Below, one piece after another: positions 32,820 to 42,303 of a stretch of DNA of 64,000 nucleotides. Source of the DNA: UMGS1590 sp900552455 (GTDB taxonomy: Bacteria; Bacillota; Peptococcia; Peptococcales; Peptococcaceae); the NCBI GenBank assembly GCA_963931105.1, contig OZ007004.1:310001-374000 (forward strand). The letters are read 5' to 3'. The notes under the pieces were generated by a model that was not told the origin of the DNA, did no database searches, and was given only the letters and a program-made list of their open reading frames with translations. Numbering within the stretch: position 1 is the first letter of the stretch; every line of letters begins with the position of its first letter. Made by a program: the position numbers and the translations under genes.

Positions 32820-33150
32820 TGTGGTTCCTCCTCATCGGTGCCCGGACCGGCGGGGTGTTCCGCGGACCGGCGCACATCATCGTTGTGGCAGACGCCCAGC
32901 AGGCTGTCGGCGACGGGTCGGAAATAGCGGCAGCTGCCGCATTCGTTGTTCGCTTCCTCGTCGGGGCGCATCTCGGCATAGTCGCAGGGGTCGTCCAGCA
33001 CGAGCATGATGGGCCGGCCTGCCGGTGTCCATGGCGGATGGGCGATCACCGGCCAGTAGCACTCAAGCCAGCGCCGGGCGTGGGGGTCGTATTTCAGCGG
33101 CAGGGTGATGACCTGCCCTTCGACGTCAATACGCACGGGGTGTTGTCCAT
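32816..33150 (-). pseudogene. Hypothetical cysteine-motif protein with a frameshift at its start
   Basis: About 110 residues: IDVEGQVITLPLKYDPHARR, then DDPCDYAEM and ECGSCRYFRP...GVCHND, a four-cysteine pattern suggesting a metal site. The only good start (ATG 33150, AGGAGGA upstream) is out of frame with this and meets a stop after 19 codons. One extra base in the GGGG run at 33137-33140 would join MDNTP directly to VRIDVEGQ. So the gene carries a one-base deletion in a homopolymer, or the sequence does. The stop overlaps the SLH start, suggesting an operon. Confidence 0.6.
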
Positions 33151-33263
33151 GGTGGGTCCTCCTTTCATGGTCTCCGGCGCTGGCGCGCCTGTGTCCAAGC
33201 CTTTACCAGCGCCATACGGGTGTCAGTGCTGGTCATGCCCCACCCCCTTTTCTGCGCACGAAA

Positions 33264-33309
33264 AAGGACGTACCACATCCGCGCATAAACGCGGACATGG
33301 TACGTCCTT
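33264..33309 (-). terminator. Long hairpin with T tract
   Basis: Stem aaggacgtacca plus tccgcg pairing with cgcgga plus tggtacgtcctt, interrupted only by opposed CA pairs; tail TTTTT on the minus strand. No minus-strand gene ends just before it. Confidence 0.7.
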
Positions 33310-33360
33310 AGCAATGGATTTATGAAATTTTACGCAGCAAAAATGGACAGACTTATGCCA

Positions 33361-33433
<73 letters not shown>

Positions 33434-33530
33434 AGCGATTGTGGCACGGTGGGTCATGGCGGTCAAGCTCCCTTCGTCAAAAATTGCTGCCTGGTGCTTC
33501 TATTATACTATCAATCGCCTGGCTTTAACA

Positions 33531-33558
33531 CCCCTCTTTTTCGACGAAAAAAGAGGGG
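33531..33558. terminator. Bidirectional hairpin
   Basis: cccctcttttt / aaaaaagagggg around CGACG; T-rich inside the stem in both directions. Confidence 0.5.
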
Positions 33559-33686
33559 GGCGCTATTCCGGAAAAATCGTTCGGCGCGGCGCCGCTGCGC
33601 TGGTTGCGCTGGCGGTGGGCGCTGTCGTTTGCGCGGCCTCTCCCCAGCCCTGGGGGAACGCTGCCATGGCTGCATTTTTGCGCAAC

Positions 33687-33716
33687 AAAAAAAACCCGGG
33701 GTCTGTGACCTCGGGT
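33687..33716 (-). terminator. Terminator of the tRNA operon
   Basis: acccggggtc (33694-33703) pairs with gacctcgggt (33707-33716) with one mismatch; on the minus strand eight T residues follow. Confidence 0.9.
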
Positions 33717-33719
33717 GAG

Positions 33720-33792
<73 letters not shown>

Positions 33793-33795
33793 ATC

Positions 33796-33869
33796 CGACG
33801 CAGATGGGTCTCGAACCCACGACCTCCAGCGTGACAGGCTGGCGCTCTAACCAACTGAGCTACTGCGCC
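33796..33869 (-). tRNA. tRNA-Asp (GTC)
   Basis: 74 bases. Acceptor GGCGCAG/CTGCGTC with one G-U pair, anticodon stem CCAGC/GCTGG with loop CTGTCAC (GTC), T loop GGTTCGAGACC. No encoded CCA; discriminator G. Confidence 0.97.
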
Positions 33870-33871
33870 AA

Positions 33872-33944
33872 TGGACAATGACGGGCTCGAACCGCCGACC
33901 CTCTGCTTGTAAGGCAGACGCTCTCCCAACTGAGCTAATTGTCC
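33872..33944 (-). tRNA. tRNA-Val (TAC)
   Basis: 73 bases. Acceptor GGACAAT/ATTGTCC, anticodon loop CTTACAA (TAC) in stem TCTGC/GCAGA, T loop GGTTCGAGCC. No encoded CCA. Confidence 0.97.
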
Positions 33945-33968
33945 ATGTTGGCAAATATTCATTTGTCA

Positions 33969-34042
33969 TGACGAGTACGGGATTCGAACCCGTGAATGTC
34001 AGCGTGAAAGGCTGATGAGTTAAGCCGCTTCTCCAACTCGCC
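33969..34042 (-). tRNA. tRNA-Glu (TTC)
   Basis: 74 bases. Acceptor GGCGAGT/ACTCGTC, D arm with GGAGAAGCGGCTTAACTC, anticodon loop CTTTCAC (TTC), T loop GGTTCGAATCC. First gene of the operon, about 50 bases from the promoter. Confidence 0.95.
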
Positions 34043-34091
34043 GTAGTTTCGGTGGGCCAGGGCTTTCAGCCCCTCGCCTCACAGCTCGTTT

Positions 34092-34120
34092 ATAATACCA
34101 TCCTTTCAGCATGAAGTCAA
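34092..34120 (-). promoter_or_regulatory. Promoter of the tRNA operon
   Basis: TTGACT (34115-34120), 17-base spacer, TATTAT (34092-34097) on the minus strand. Confidence 0.75.
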
Positions 34121-34161
34121 CAGCTTTTTTAAGTTTTTTTGCGAAAATCGTGAAGTTTTTA

Positions 34162-34203
34162 TAAAAAATCTGCGCGCCCCGCCGTTTTCGGCAGAACGCG
34201 CAG
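34162..34203 (-). terminator. Terminator after the nrd/transglutaminase genes
   Basis: Stem ctgcgcg (34170-34176) with cgcgcag (34197-34203), inner ccgccg-type stem around the AAAA loop, and TTTTTT on the minus strand. Confidence 0.9.
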
Positions 34204-34220
34204 GCTCTCGCAGCGTTTTT

Positions 34221-34877
34221 TCAGCGGCGGCTCACCGGCACATAGCTGGAGAGACAGCTTGGCGTGTCGGCAGCGCGCCAGAGATGGTCGCTTCTCATGA
34301 TGTCGTCGCTCACCAGGCAATACTGATAGCTTGGTAAGAGCGCTTCGATCATCGGCAGCTCGTCGGCGGCCAGCGCTTCCAGCGGCAGGCCTGGCTCGCC
34401 GGTGCGGCGCACGGCCTGGGGATTGGTCATGATCTCGCAGGCGGTGTCGACGTGGTAGCTCTTGTGGCCGACGGTGACGATGTTCCACAGATGCATCGAC
34501 GGCACGGCGTCACCGGCGAGGATGCAGCCCTCCACCAGCTGGCTTTCGATGCCGATGCGCGGATCGCAGAGGATGGCGTCGACGGCGCGGGCGATGCCGT
34601 AGCTTGTGGCGCGTTCGTTGACCAGCGCGCCGTAGGCCGAGATGTAGTGGCGGCCTTCGTCGCTTTCCGGCAGCACAGAGAGGCTGACGGCGCCCTCCAT
34701 GCGCAGCCGCTGCCGCGGATAGATGACATTTTGCTGGATCAGCCGGTGCACGGCGCGCACACATTCCAGCGGCGTGGTGCTGGTAAAGAGCGCATCGTGC
34801 ACATAGCGGTCGAGTATGCGCTGAAATTTTTCCTGCTCCTCATCGCTGAGCGCAGGCGGGTTGGTGAAATACAGCAT
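34221..34877 (-). CDS. Transglutaminase-like protein lacking the usual cysteine
   Basis: 218-residue cytoplasmic protein with the transglutaminase-like fold pattern: NERATSYGIARAVDAIL, then HLWNIVTVGHKSYHVDTACEI. The His and Asp of the triad are present (HLWN and HVDTA), but at the position of the nucleophilic Cys (normally G-x-C-x-G/Y) there is Thr-Ser, so ordinary catalysis looks impossible. Start ATG 34877 follows AAAGGGG; the frame from 34922 has no site. Lies 41 bases after nrdB on the same strand, but the connection may be only transcriptional. Confidence 0.75.
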   Translation of the reverse strand: MLYFTNPPALSDEEQEKFQRILDRYVHDALFTSTTPLECVRAVHRLIQQNVIYPRQRLRMEGAVSLSVLPESDEGRHYISAYGALVNERATSYGIARAVDAILCDPRIGIESQLVEGCILAGDAVPSMHLWNIVTVGHKSYHVDTACEIMTNPQAVRRTGEPGLPLEALAADELPMIEALLPSYQYCLVSDDIMRSDHLWRAADTPSCLSSYVPVSRR

Positions 34878-34918
34878 GGTTTGTCCCCTTTCGCTCAAAC
34901 AAACGCAGCATGCCGCCA

Positions 34919-35962
34919 TCAAAGGTCGTCAACGAGGGCGCTCGATTTTGCGTAGGCCGTCGAGCGGGCTTCGAAGAAATCGGTCTTGATCATGTTGGCA
35001 TTGCTGTACTGGCTGACCCAGGTCATGGACGGCGGCTCGACATCGTGGCCGTCGTAGATCGGGCCAAAATCCAGGCTCGTCGCGCGCAGATTGCCGAGAT
35101 ACTGGATGTAATCGGTGACCATTTCCTGTGTCAGGCCTTCGATCTCGTCGCCGATCACATAATGGCCCCAGGCGATCTCCTGCTCGCAGCCTTCGCGGAT
35201 CATCTCGCGATAGAGGGCGATGAGCTCGTCGGTGAAAAGCTCCGGACATTCCTCGCGCAGCTCCTTGATGATGTTGCGGAAAAGCCAGAGATGGGTGTTC
35301 TCGTCGCGGTTGATGTAGCGGATCTCCTGCACAGAGCCTGGCATGCGGTTGTTGCGGCCGAGGTTGTAGAAAAACATGAAGCCACTGTAGAAATAGACCC
35401 CTTCGAGGATGAAATTGCCCATGACGGCGCGCATGAAATTGAGGGCCGACGGATCTTCCTGAAAATCGTTGTAGATCTTGCCGATGAATTCATTGCGGCG
35501 CAGGAGATGCTCGTCGTTTTTCCACTGATAGAGCACGTCGTTGCGCTCCTGCGGCTGACAGATGGTGTCGAGCATGTAGGAATAGCTCTGGCTGTGCAGC
35601 GCTTCCTGGAAGATCTGGATGGAAAGGCAGAGATTCACCTCGTTGGCGGTGACGTAGCTGGAAATATTTGGCAAATTCGCTGTCTGGATGCTGTCGAGGA
35701 AGATCAGGAAGCTCAGGATCTTGTCGTAGGCGCGGCGTTCTGCCGGCGCCAGGAGCGGATAATCCTTGATGTCGGTGTGCATGTTGATCTCTTCCGGCAC
35801 CCAGAAATTGTTCATCGCCTGGCGATACCAGCCGCTGACCCACTGATACTTCATGTTGTTGAAATCGTTGAGGTTGGTGGTGTTGCCGCCGATGATGCGA
35901 CGGGCATTCACGCTCACGTCGCCATCGGGATTAAAGAGCGGACGTTTTTTCACTTGCTCCAC
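34919..35962 (-). CDS. nrdB: Class I ribonucleotide reductase beta subunit
   Basis: 347-residue radical-generating subunit. Metal-site motifs: FQEALHSQSY gives Glu, His and the radical Tyr at the spacing of E115/H118/Y122 in the E. coli protein; a second pair is in NRDENTHLWLF and the last in EGCEQEIAWGHYVI. The C-terminal tail (SSALVDDL) is the part that docks on NrdA. Reduces ribonucleotides together with NrdA, which implies some oxygen or alternative activation capacity in an otherwise anaerobic gene set. Starts 17 bases after nrdA. Confidence 0.95.
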   Translation of the reverse strand: MEQVKKRPLFNPDGDVSVNARRIIGGNTTNLNDFNNMKYQWVSGWYRQAMNNFWVPEEINMHTDIKDYPLLAPAERRAYDKILSFLIFLDSIQTANLPNISSYVTANEVNLCLSIQIFQEALHSQSYSYMLDTICQPQERNDVLYQWKNDEHLLRRNEFIGKIYNDFQEDPSALNFMRAVMGNFILEGVYFYSGFMFFYNLGRNNRMPGSVQEIRYINRDENTHLWLFRNIIKELREECPELFTDELIALYREMIREGCEQEIAWGHYVIGDEIEGLTQEMVTDYIQYLGNLRATSLDFGPIYDGHDVEPPSMTWVSQYSNANMIKTDFFEARSTAYAKSSALVDDL

Positions 35963-35978
35963 GTGTCATTCTCCTTTC

Positions 35979-38519
35979 TTAGGCTGAGCAGCTTTCGCAT
36001 TCCTCTACCTCCAGGCTCTTGGAGCGGATGTAGTAGAGGGTTTTGACGCCACATTCCCAGGCCTGGATGTAGAGGTTCAGGACCTTGCGGAAGGTGTAGT
36101 CGTTGGTGATGTAGAGATTGACGCTCTGCGCCTGGTCGATGTGGCGCTGGCGCACGCCGGCGGCGCGCACCGACCAGCTCTGGTCGATATAATGGGCGCT
36201 CTTGTAATACCAGTAGGTTTCCATCGAGAGCTCTGGCGCCACGCGCGGCATCAGACCGTTTTTCTTCTCTTCCAGGAAGAAGCGGTTCATGATCGGATCG
36301 ACACCGGCGGAGGTGCCGGCAATGATGGAGGTGCTGGAGGTTGGCGCGATCGCCATCAGGTAGCCGTTGCGCAGGCCGTTTTCGCGGACGTCGGCGGCAA
36401 GCTTCTGCCAGCGTTCGCTTTCGTAGCCGCGCTTGGCGAAATAAGCGCCGGTCTGCCAGTCGCTGCCGGCAAAGAGCGCATACGCACCTTTTTCGCGGGC
36501 GTTTTCCATGCTCGCTTTGATGGCGGCATAGTTGATGTCCTCAAACACGCGGTCGACCAGCGCGAGATGCTCCTCGCTCTCCCACTGGATGTGGTGGCTG
36601 GCGAGCATGTGGTGGTAGCCGCTGACGCCGAGGCCGATCGGACGGTAGCGGCGGTTGTTGATCCTGGCGTAGGGCAGCGGGAAGAAATTGAGGTCGATGA
36701 CGTTGTCCAGCGCGCGCACGACACTTTTAGTGACGTCCTCGATCTCAGCAGGATCGTCCACGTTGAGATGTCCCAGCGAGAGGCTGGCGAGGTTGCAGAC
36801 GACGAAATCGCCCGGCTTGGTCACTGTGACGACGACTTCTTCGCCGTCGACGATCTCCACGCGCTGCTCGACGCTTTCGATGGCGCTCATATTCTGCGCG
36901 ATCTCGGTGCAGAGATTGGAGCAGTAAATGACGCCCTTGTCGCCGTTCGGATTGGCGCGATTGACGGTGTCGCGGTTGAAGGCAAACGGTGTGCCGGTTT
37001 CAACGGCGCTCTTGATGATCAGACGGATGATGTCCTTGATCGGCAGCACGCGCTTGGCGATGCGCTTGTCGCGGACGCAGTCGAGGTATTTTTCTGTCCA
37101 CTCTTCGCCGAAACAGTCCTCGAGATGGTAGCCCTTGACGGTGTAGATGTCGTGCGGGCACATGAGATACCAGTCGCCTTCAATATTATCGCGAGCCTGC
37201 TGCCAGAAATAATCGGGATAGCAGACTGCCGGAAAAACGTCGTGGGCTTTCATGCGGTCGTCGCCGTTGTTGGTGCGCAGCGCAAGAAATTCCGGCAGAT
37301 CGCGGTGCCAGACATCGAGATACACCGCCACAGCGCCCTGGCGCACACCCAGCTGATCGACGGCGACAGCGGTGTCGTTGGCCAGTCGGATCCAGCGAAT
37401 GACGCCGCCGGCTGCGCCCTCAAAACCACGGATCGCCGAGCCCATGGCGCGGACCTTGCCGAAATAGAGCCCCATACCGCCGCCGAATTTGCTCACCTGG
37501 GCAAAATTGTCGATGCTGCGGTAGATGCCCTCGAGGCTGTCGGGCACGGTGTCGATGAAGCAGCTTGAGAGCTGGTGAAACGGCTTGCGCGCATTGGCCA
37601 GCGTCGGCGTCGCCATCGTCACCTTGAGGGTCGAGAGCATGTCGTAGAAGCGGCGCACCCAGTCCAGACGCTGCTCCCGCGCTTCCAGCATCGCCAGATG
37701 CAGCGCGATGCCGAGGAACATTTCCTGCACGCTTTCCAGCGGCACGCCGGCGTGGCTGCGCACGACGTAGCGTTTGAGCAGAAGCTCGATGCCGGAATAA
37801 TTGATCAGCTTGTTGCGGCGTTCGTCGATGAAGGTCGCTGCTTCGAGGATCTCCTCGCGGCTGTAGTGCTGCAGGATGTAGCTGCCGTAGAGGCCTTCCT
37901 CGGTGAGGTATTCGAGCTTTTCGTAGAGATCGTCGATGCCGTGGTCGGCCATGCGCGCTGCCAGGGCGCGCTCAAATTCGAGGAAATAGATACGCGCGGC
38001 GATAAATTCCCAGCGTGGCGCTTCCTGGGTCGTCAGCTCCACACAGGCCTTGATGAGAAAGGTGAAGCGCTCTGCCAGGGAAAGCCCCGGCTTGTAGAAC
38101 GACTGGAACTTGATCAGGAGATATTCCAGCCCATACACCTCGCCGGGAAAATCGCGCTCGATCTCTTTGAGGAGCTCGTCCATTTCCGGCACTTCCGGGA
38201 AGCAGGCGGTGATCATGCCGCGGGTGCGGCGCTTGCGCTTGCGGTCCTCGCGGTAGAGGATGAAGCTTTTGACTTCTTTATAATAGTTTTCTTCGATGAG
38301 TGTTTTTTCGACCAGGTCCTGAATGTCTTCCACGTGCAGCGCCAGTCCGAGACGCACTTCCTCTTCGAGGGCCTGCTCGATGGTGTCCACCATCGCGTTC
38401 AGTTTTTCGGCAGCGATCGTGCTTTCGACGCTCGCAAAGGCGCGCTCAATGACGCGGGCGATTTTGGCGCGCTCGTATGGCTCGGTGCTGCCGTTGCGTT
38501 TGATAATGTCCATTGGCAT
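35979..38519 (-). CDS. nrdA: Class I ribonucleotide reductase alpha subunit
   Basis: 846-residue catalytic subunit converting ribonucleoside diphosphates to deoxy forms. N-terminal ATP cone (IIKRNGSTEPYERAKIARVIERAF, about 4-95) for allosteric control, then the ten-stranded barrel with LSSCFIDTVPDSLEG (redox Cys), CSNLCTEI (radical-relay Cys region) and PTSSTSIIAGTSAGVDP. C-terminal CESC is the pair that is re-reduced by thioredoxin or glutaredoxin. GAAAGGG precedes ATG 38519. Operon with nrdB. Confidence 0.95.
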   Translation of the reverse strand: MPMDIIKRNGSTEPYERAKIARVIERAFASVESTIAAEKLNAMVDTIEQALEEEVRLGLALHVEDIQDLVEKTLIEENYYKEVKSFILYREDRKRKRRTRGMITACFPEVPEMDELLKEIERDFPGEVYGLEYLLIKFQSFYKPGLSLAERFTFLIKACVELTTQEAPRWEFIAARIYFLEFERALAARMADHGIDDLYEKLEYLTEEGLYGSYILQHYSREEILEAATFIDERRNKLINYSGIELLLKRYVVRSHAGVPLESVQEMFLGIALHLAMLEAREQRLDWVRRFYDMLSTLKVTMATPTLANARKPFHQLSSCFIDTVPDSLEGIYRSIDNFAQVSKFGGGMGLYFGKVRAMGSAIRGFEGAAGGVIRWIRLANDTAVAVDQLGVRQGAVAVYLDVWHRDLPEFLALRTNNGDDRMKAHDVFPAVCYPDYFWQQARDNIEGDWYLMCPHDIYTVKGYHLEDCFGEEWTEKYLDCVRDKRIAKRVLPIKDIIRLIIKSAVETGTPFAFNRDTVNRANPNGDKGVIYCSNLCTEIAQNMSAIESVEQRVEIVDGEEVVVTVTKPGDFVVCNLASLSLGHLNVDDPAEIEDVTKSVVRALDNVIDLNFFPLPYARINNRRYRPIGLGVSGYHHMLASHHIQWESEEHLALVDRVFEDINYAAIKASMENAREKGAYALFAGSDWQTGAYFAKRGYESERWQKLAADVRENGLRNGYLMAIAPTSSTSIIAGTSAGVDPIMNRFFLEEKKNGLMPRVAPELSMETYWYYKSAHYIDQSWSVRAAGVRQRHIDQAQSVNLYITNDYTFRKVLNLYIQAWECGVKTLYYIRSKSLEVEECESCSA

Positions 38520-38672
38520 TGGAACCCTTTCTATTGAGATGATGCTTTACAACTCCATCATAGTACTCCATTTTACGGTGAGCGTCTAGGTAATGATTGA
38601 CCACCACCGACGGCTGTGCGAAAAAAGCGCTATCTGGCGCGATTTTCGGTCAATGGAATTTTTTTATTGCAA

Positions 38673-38702
38673 GAAAAACGGCTGAGCCCTCAGACCCAGC
38701 CG
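38673..38702 (-). terminator. Terminator of the transketolase genes
   Basis: cggctg/cagccg stem (38679-38684 with 38697-38702) with TTTTTC on the minus strand, 16 bases after the stop. Confidence 0.8.
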
Positions 38703-38718
38703 CGAACGAACGGTTGAT

Positions 38719-39654
38719 TTATTTGCGCGCGATGGCTTTTTTGGCTTTCTCGGCGATGTGCTCTTTCGTGAGGCCATATTTTTCGACGAGGGCTGCGGCG
38801 GTGCCGCTTTCGCCGAAGACGTCTTCCACGCCGACCATTTCCAGCGGCGTTGGGCATTCGAGCGCCAGCACTTCGCTGACGGCGCTGCCCAGTCCGCCGA
38901 TGATGTTGTGCTCTTCAGCGGTGACGACGGCGCCGGTTTTCTCAGCCCATTCGCAGATGAGGGCGCGGTCGATCGGTTTGATGGTGCTCATATCGATGAC
39001 GGCGGCGTTCACGCCTTCTGCAGCGAGAAGCTCGGCAGCATCCAGCGCCACAGCGACCATCATGCCGCAGGCGATGAGGGTGACGTCTGTTCCTTCGCGC
39101 AGAAGCTTGCCCTTGCCGATGACGAAATCAGCGTCTGGATCGGTGACGGTTGGCACAGCGCTGCGACCGAGACGGATGTAGACGGGGCCGTCGTATGCGG
39201 CAGCGGCCATGACGGCCTTGTAGGCTTCCGGACCATCGGCAGGAACGAGCACAGTCATATTTGGCAGGCCGCGCATGAGGTTGATATCCTCCAGCGCCTG
39301 ATGGCTGCCGCCGTCTTCACCGACGGTGATGCCGGCGTGGGTGGCAGCGATCTTGACATTCAGCTGCGGGTAGCAGATGGTGTTGCGGATCTGGTCGTAA
39401 GCGCGGCCGGTCGCAAAAACGGCGAAGGTGCTCGCAAACGGCACCTTACCGGTGGCTGCAAAACCAGCGGCGACGCCCATCATGTTCTGCTCGGCGATGC
39501 CCATATCAAAAAAGCGTTCCGGAAATTTCTTCTGGAAGAGGTTGGTCTTGGTCGATTTCGACAGGTCTGCATCGAGGACGACGACGTTTTCATTGGCGGC
39601 GCCGAGGGCTTCCAGCGCCTGACCGTATGCTTCGCGTGTTGCTTGTTTTTCCAT
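38719..39654 (-). CDS. Transketolase, C-terminal (pyrimidine-binding) subunit
   Basis: 311-residue half of a split transketolase. Contains the pyrimidine-binding domain (FFDMGIAEQNMMGVAAGFA, with the activating Glu) and the C-terminal domain (TVLVPADGPEAY, then CGMMVAVALDAAELL). With the partner subunit it transfers two-carbon units between sugar phosphates using thiamine diphosphate. Start ATG 39654 has GGGGAGG about 9 bases upstream; ATG 39663 is too close. Its leader overlaps the stop of the N-terminal subunit gene, giving coupled, equal expression. Confidence 0.93.
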   Translation of the reverse strand: MEKQATREAYGQALEALGAANENVVVLDADLSKSTKTNLFQKKFPERFFDMGIAEQNMMGVAAGFAATGKVPFASTFAVFATGRAYDQIRNTICYPQLNVKIAATHAGITVGEDGGSHQALEDINLMRGLPNMTVLVPADGPEAYKAVMAAAAYDGPVYIRLGRSAVPTVTDPDADFVIGKGKLLREGTDVTLIACGMMVAVALDAAELLAAEGVNAAVIDMSTIKPIDRALICEWAEKTGAVVTAEEHNIIGGLGSAVSEVLALECPTPLEMVGVEDVFGESGTAAALVEKYGLTKEHIAEKAKKAIARK

Positions 39655-39655
39655 C

Positions 39656-40477
39656 TTACGCATCCTCCCCTAATTCTTTGAGCGCCTGTGCGACCTGTTC
39701 GGCATTTGGCGCAGAGCCGTGCCAGCCGACTTCGTTTTCCATGAAGGAAACGCCCTTGCCCTTCGTGGTGTTCATGACGATCATCTGTGGCTTGCCAGTG
39801 GTGGCTCTTTTGGCCTTGGCGATGGCGTCGGCGATCTCGGCAAAGGAATGGCCGTCGATCACCTGCACATCCCAGCCGAAGGCGGCGAATTTTTCGTCTA
39901 CTGGATCGACGTTCATGACGTCTTTCGTGCGGCCGTCGATCTGCAGACCGTTGTGATCGACGAAGGCGATCATATGATCGAGGCCATAGTGGGCAGCGGC
40001 CATCGCTGCTTCCCAAACCTGGCCTTCTTCGATCTCACCGTCGCCCAAAAGCGCGTACACATAGCGGTCGCTCTTGTCGAGCTTTTTCGAGAGCGCCATG
40101 CCGACGGCAGCAGAAATGCCGGTGCCGAGAGAGCCGGTGGACATATCCACGCCTGGCACCTTGCGCATATCCGGATGGCCCTGGAGCTTACTGCCGAGCT
40201 GGCGCAGGGTTTCCAGTTTTTCGGTGGCAAAAAAGCCGCGTTCAGCGAGTGTTGCATAGAGCACTGGCGCTGCGTGTCCCTTTGAGAGCACAAAATGATC
40301 GCGGTCTGCCCTATCGGGATTTTCTGGATCAACGTGCATTTCCACAAAATAAAGATAAGTCAATAATTCCACTGCGGAAAGCGATCCACCTGGATGTCCG
40401 CTCTTGGCAGCGCCGATCATCTTAATGATGTCGCGACGAATGCTCGTGGCTTTCAGCGCTAATTCTTTCTCGTCCAT
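39656..40477 (-). CDS. Transketolase, N-terminal (diphosphate-binding) subunit
   Basis: 273-residue half of the split enzyme. Thiamine-diphosphate motif GDGEIEEGQVWEAAMAAAHYGLDHMIAFVDHN (start of the GDG-N pattern) and early active-site histidines in KSGHPGGSLSAVELL and VLSKGHAAPVLYA. ATG 40477 is chosen for GGGAGGT 7 bases upstream. Split transketolases are usual in many Clostridia and archaea. Together with the next gene it serves the non-oxidative pentose phosphate route. Confidence 0.93.
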   Translation of the reverse strand: MDEKELALKATSIRRDIIKMIGAAKSGHPGGSLSAVELLTYLYFVEMHVDPENPDRADRDHFVLSKGHAAPVLYATLAERGFFATEKLETLRQLGSKLQGHPDMRKVPGVDMSTGSLGTGISAAVGMALSKKLDKSDRYVYALLGDGEIEEGQVWEAAMAAAHYGLDHMIAFVDHNGLQIDGRTKDVMNVDPVDEKFAAFGWDVQVIDGHSFAEIADAIAKAKRATTGKPQMIVMNTTKGKGVSFMENEVGWHGSAPNAEQVAQALKELGEDA

Positions 40478-40606
40478 TAAGGTACCTCCCACCCTTGTTT
40501 CGTGTGATGACTATTCAACAGGAAAATGATTCCGCATACAATTATACATCATCGTGCGCAGATTTTCATTCTTGATTCTGTGATTCGGCCAATATTTTTT
40601 GATAAA

Positions 40607-40646
40607 AAGCAAAAAAGAAACGACCGCGCGTGGCGATCGTTTCTTT
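40607..40646 (-). terminator. Terminator of the antiporter gene
   Basis: aaagaaacga (40614-40623) with tcgtttcttt (40637-40646); minus-strand tail TTTGCTTTTT. Confidence 0.85.
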
Positions 40647-40663
40647 GTGAGCAGTAAAAACGA

Positions 40664-42118
40664 TTACAAGATCATGAAGATCAGGGTGTCGAGCAGGAAG
40701 ACCGGCACGAGGATCCCGAAGGACCACTTCATGTAGCCAAAGAAGCTTGGCATCTTGATATCGTGTTCTTCAGCGATGGAACGAACCATGAAGTTTGGAG
40801 CGTTACCAATGTAGCTGAGGGCACCCATGAATACCGCACCGGCGGAAACTGCGATGAGCAGTGGCACAGCGACGGTACCAACGGTGGTGACGATCCCTTC
40901 GGCAGCGCCGAGGGAAGCAGCGGTGGTCAGGAATACGAGGTAGGTTGGGGTGTTATCCAGGAACCCGGACAGGAGACCGGTGCTCCAGAAGAACTGCCAT
41001 TCTTCCTGCAGACCAAGGCTTGCGCCCTTTGCTTCGAGAAGCGCGAGGGCTGGGATCATGGTGATGAAGATACCGATAAAGAGCTTGGCAACTTCTTCCA
41101 TTGCGCCCCAGTTGAAGTTGTTTTCTTCGCGGAGCGTTTTCTTCGTGAACTTCATGGAAAGGGCGATGGCAACCAGATAGATTGCGTCCTTGATGAGGTT
41201 TGGATAGGTAGCAACGGCGGTTTCTTCACCGTGGGTGAAGAGGGTGATGCCCTTGGTGCTGCCGTCGGCATTGGTGAATGCGTCGAGACCAGCGAGGAAG
41301 CCGCTGCTGTAGGTGCCGATGAGGATCAGCACGATGAAAGCAACGTTGATGAGGCCGTCAAACTGCAGCTTTTCGCCGCTGTGTTCTGGCTGTACGCAGC
41401 CTTCTGCCAGGTCTCTCTTATAGCGCTTGCTTTCGATGACATAGTAGATAGCCAGCAGCACGACGGAAGTGAAGAGGTACATTGGCCAGAGATGGGTCAG
41501 GCACCAGAAGAATGGAACGCCACGCAGATAACCCATGAAGAGTGGTGGGTCACCGAGTGGGGTCAGGCTGCCGCCGATGTTGCAGATGAGGAAGATAAAG
41601 AAGATGATGGTGTGCATCTTGTGCTTACGCCATTCATTGGCACGGATGATCGGACGGATCAGCACCATGGCAGCACCGGTGGTCCCGATGACGGAAGCCA
41701 GAACGGTACCGATTGCCAGAATGATGGTGTTGAGCTTAGGCGTGCCGACGAGAGAGCCACGGATCACGATGCCGCCTGCAGCTGCATACAGAGCGATGAG
41801 CAACAGCAGGAATGGGAAATAGTCGAGGGCGATGGTGTGGATCAGTTCAAAGATGGTGATGTGCGCACCGAACGCGATAAAGAACGGTACGATGAACACA
41901 GCGGACCAGAACAGGGCCACCCACAGCTGATTCTTTTCCCACCATTCGCCTTTGACGAGTGGGAAAATTGCAATGGACAGGAGCATGCCGACGAATGGGG
42001 CGATACTCCAGATCGGAAGCTGATCGCCGAGCATCTCACCTTCCGCAAAAGCTGCGGTTGGCAGAAGCATGGCGAACACAACCAATGTCAGGATTGACAT
42101 TAATCTCTTATGCTTCAT
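40664..42118 (-). CDS. NhaD-like sodium:proton antiporter
   Basis: 484-residue membrane protein of the ion transporter superfamily, NhaD/arsenite-permease-like branch. N-terminal signal-like segment ending AAFAEG, then about 11-12 membrane segments. Conserved features: GAAMVLIRPIIRANEWRKHK, ICNIGGSLTPLGDPPLFMGYLRGVPFFW and SGFLDNTPTYLVFL. Members exchange Na+ for H+, useful for an organism that also has a Na+-coupled DASS transporter. Single gene with its own terminator. A citrate or other anion substrate cannot be fully excluded. Confidence 0.85.
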   Translation of the reverse strand: MKHKRLMSILTLVVFAMLLPTAAFAEGEMLGDQLPIWSIAPFVGMLLSIAIFPLVKGEWWEKNQLWVALFWSAVFIVPFFIAFGAHITIFELIHTIALDYFPFLLLLIALYAAAGGIVIRGSLVGTPKLNTIILAIGTVLASVIGTTGAAMVLIRPIIRANEWRKHKMHTIIFFIFLICNIGGSLTPLGDPPLFMGYLRGVPFFWCLTHLWPMYLFTSVVLLAIYYVIESKRYKRDLAEGCVQPEHSGEKLQFDGLINVAFIVLILIGTYSSGFLAGLDAFTNADGSTKGITLFTHGEETAVATYPNLIKDAIYLVAIALSMKFTKKTLREENNFNWGAMEEVAKLFIGIFITMIPALALLEAKGASLGLQEEWQFFWSTGLLSGFLDNTPTYLVFLTTAASLGAAEGIVTTVGTVAVPLLIAVSAGAVFMGALSYIGNAPNFMVRSIAEEHDIKMPSFFGYMKWSFGILVPVFLLDTLIFMIL

Positions 42119-42303
42119 TTTTTACATCCTTCCTTTGTAGAGTTCCTACAGTGATAATTGCGACCGAGAGTATCCATATTTTCTAAATGAATACCCACAA
42201 TAACACCTGTAATTGTAACAAAGGATTAAAGATTTGACAACAAGAATATTAAAAATACAGTCTATTCTGTATCGACTCTTTTTATCGATGCCCATTTGCC
42301 ACG

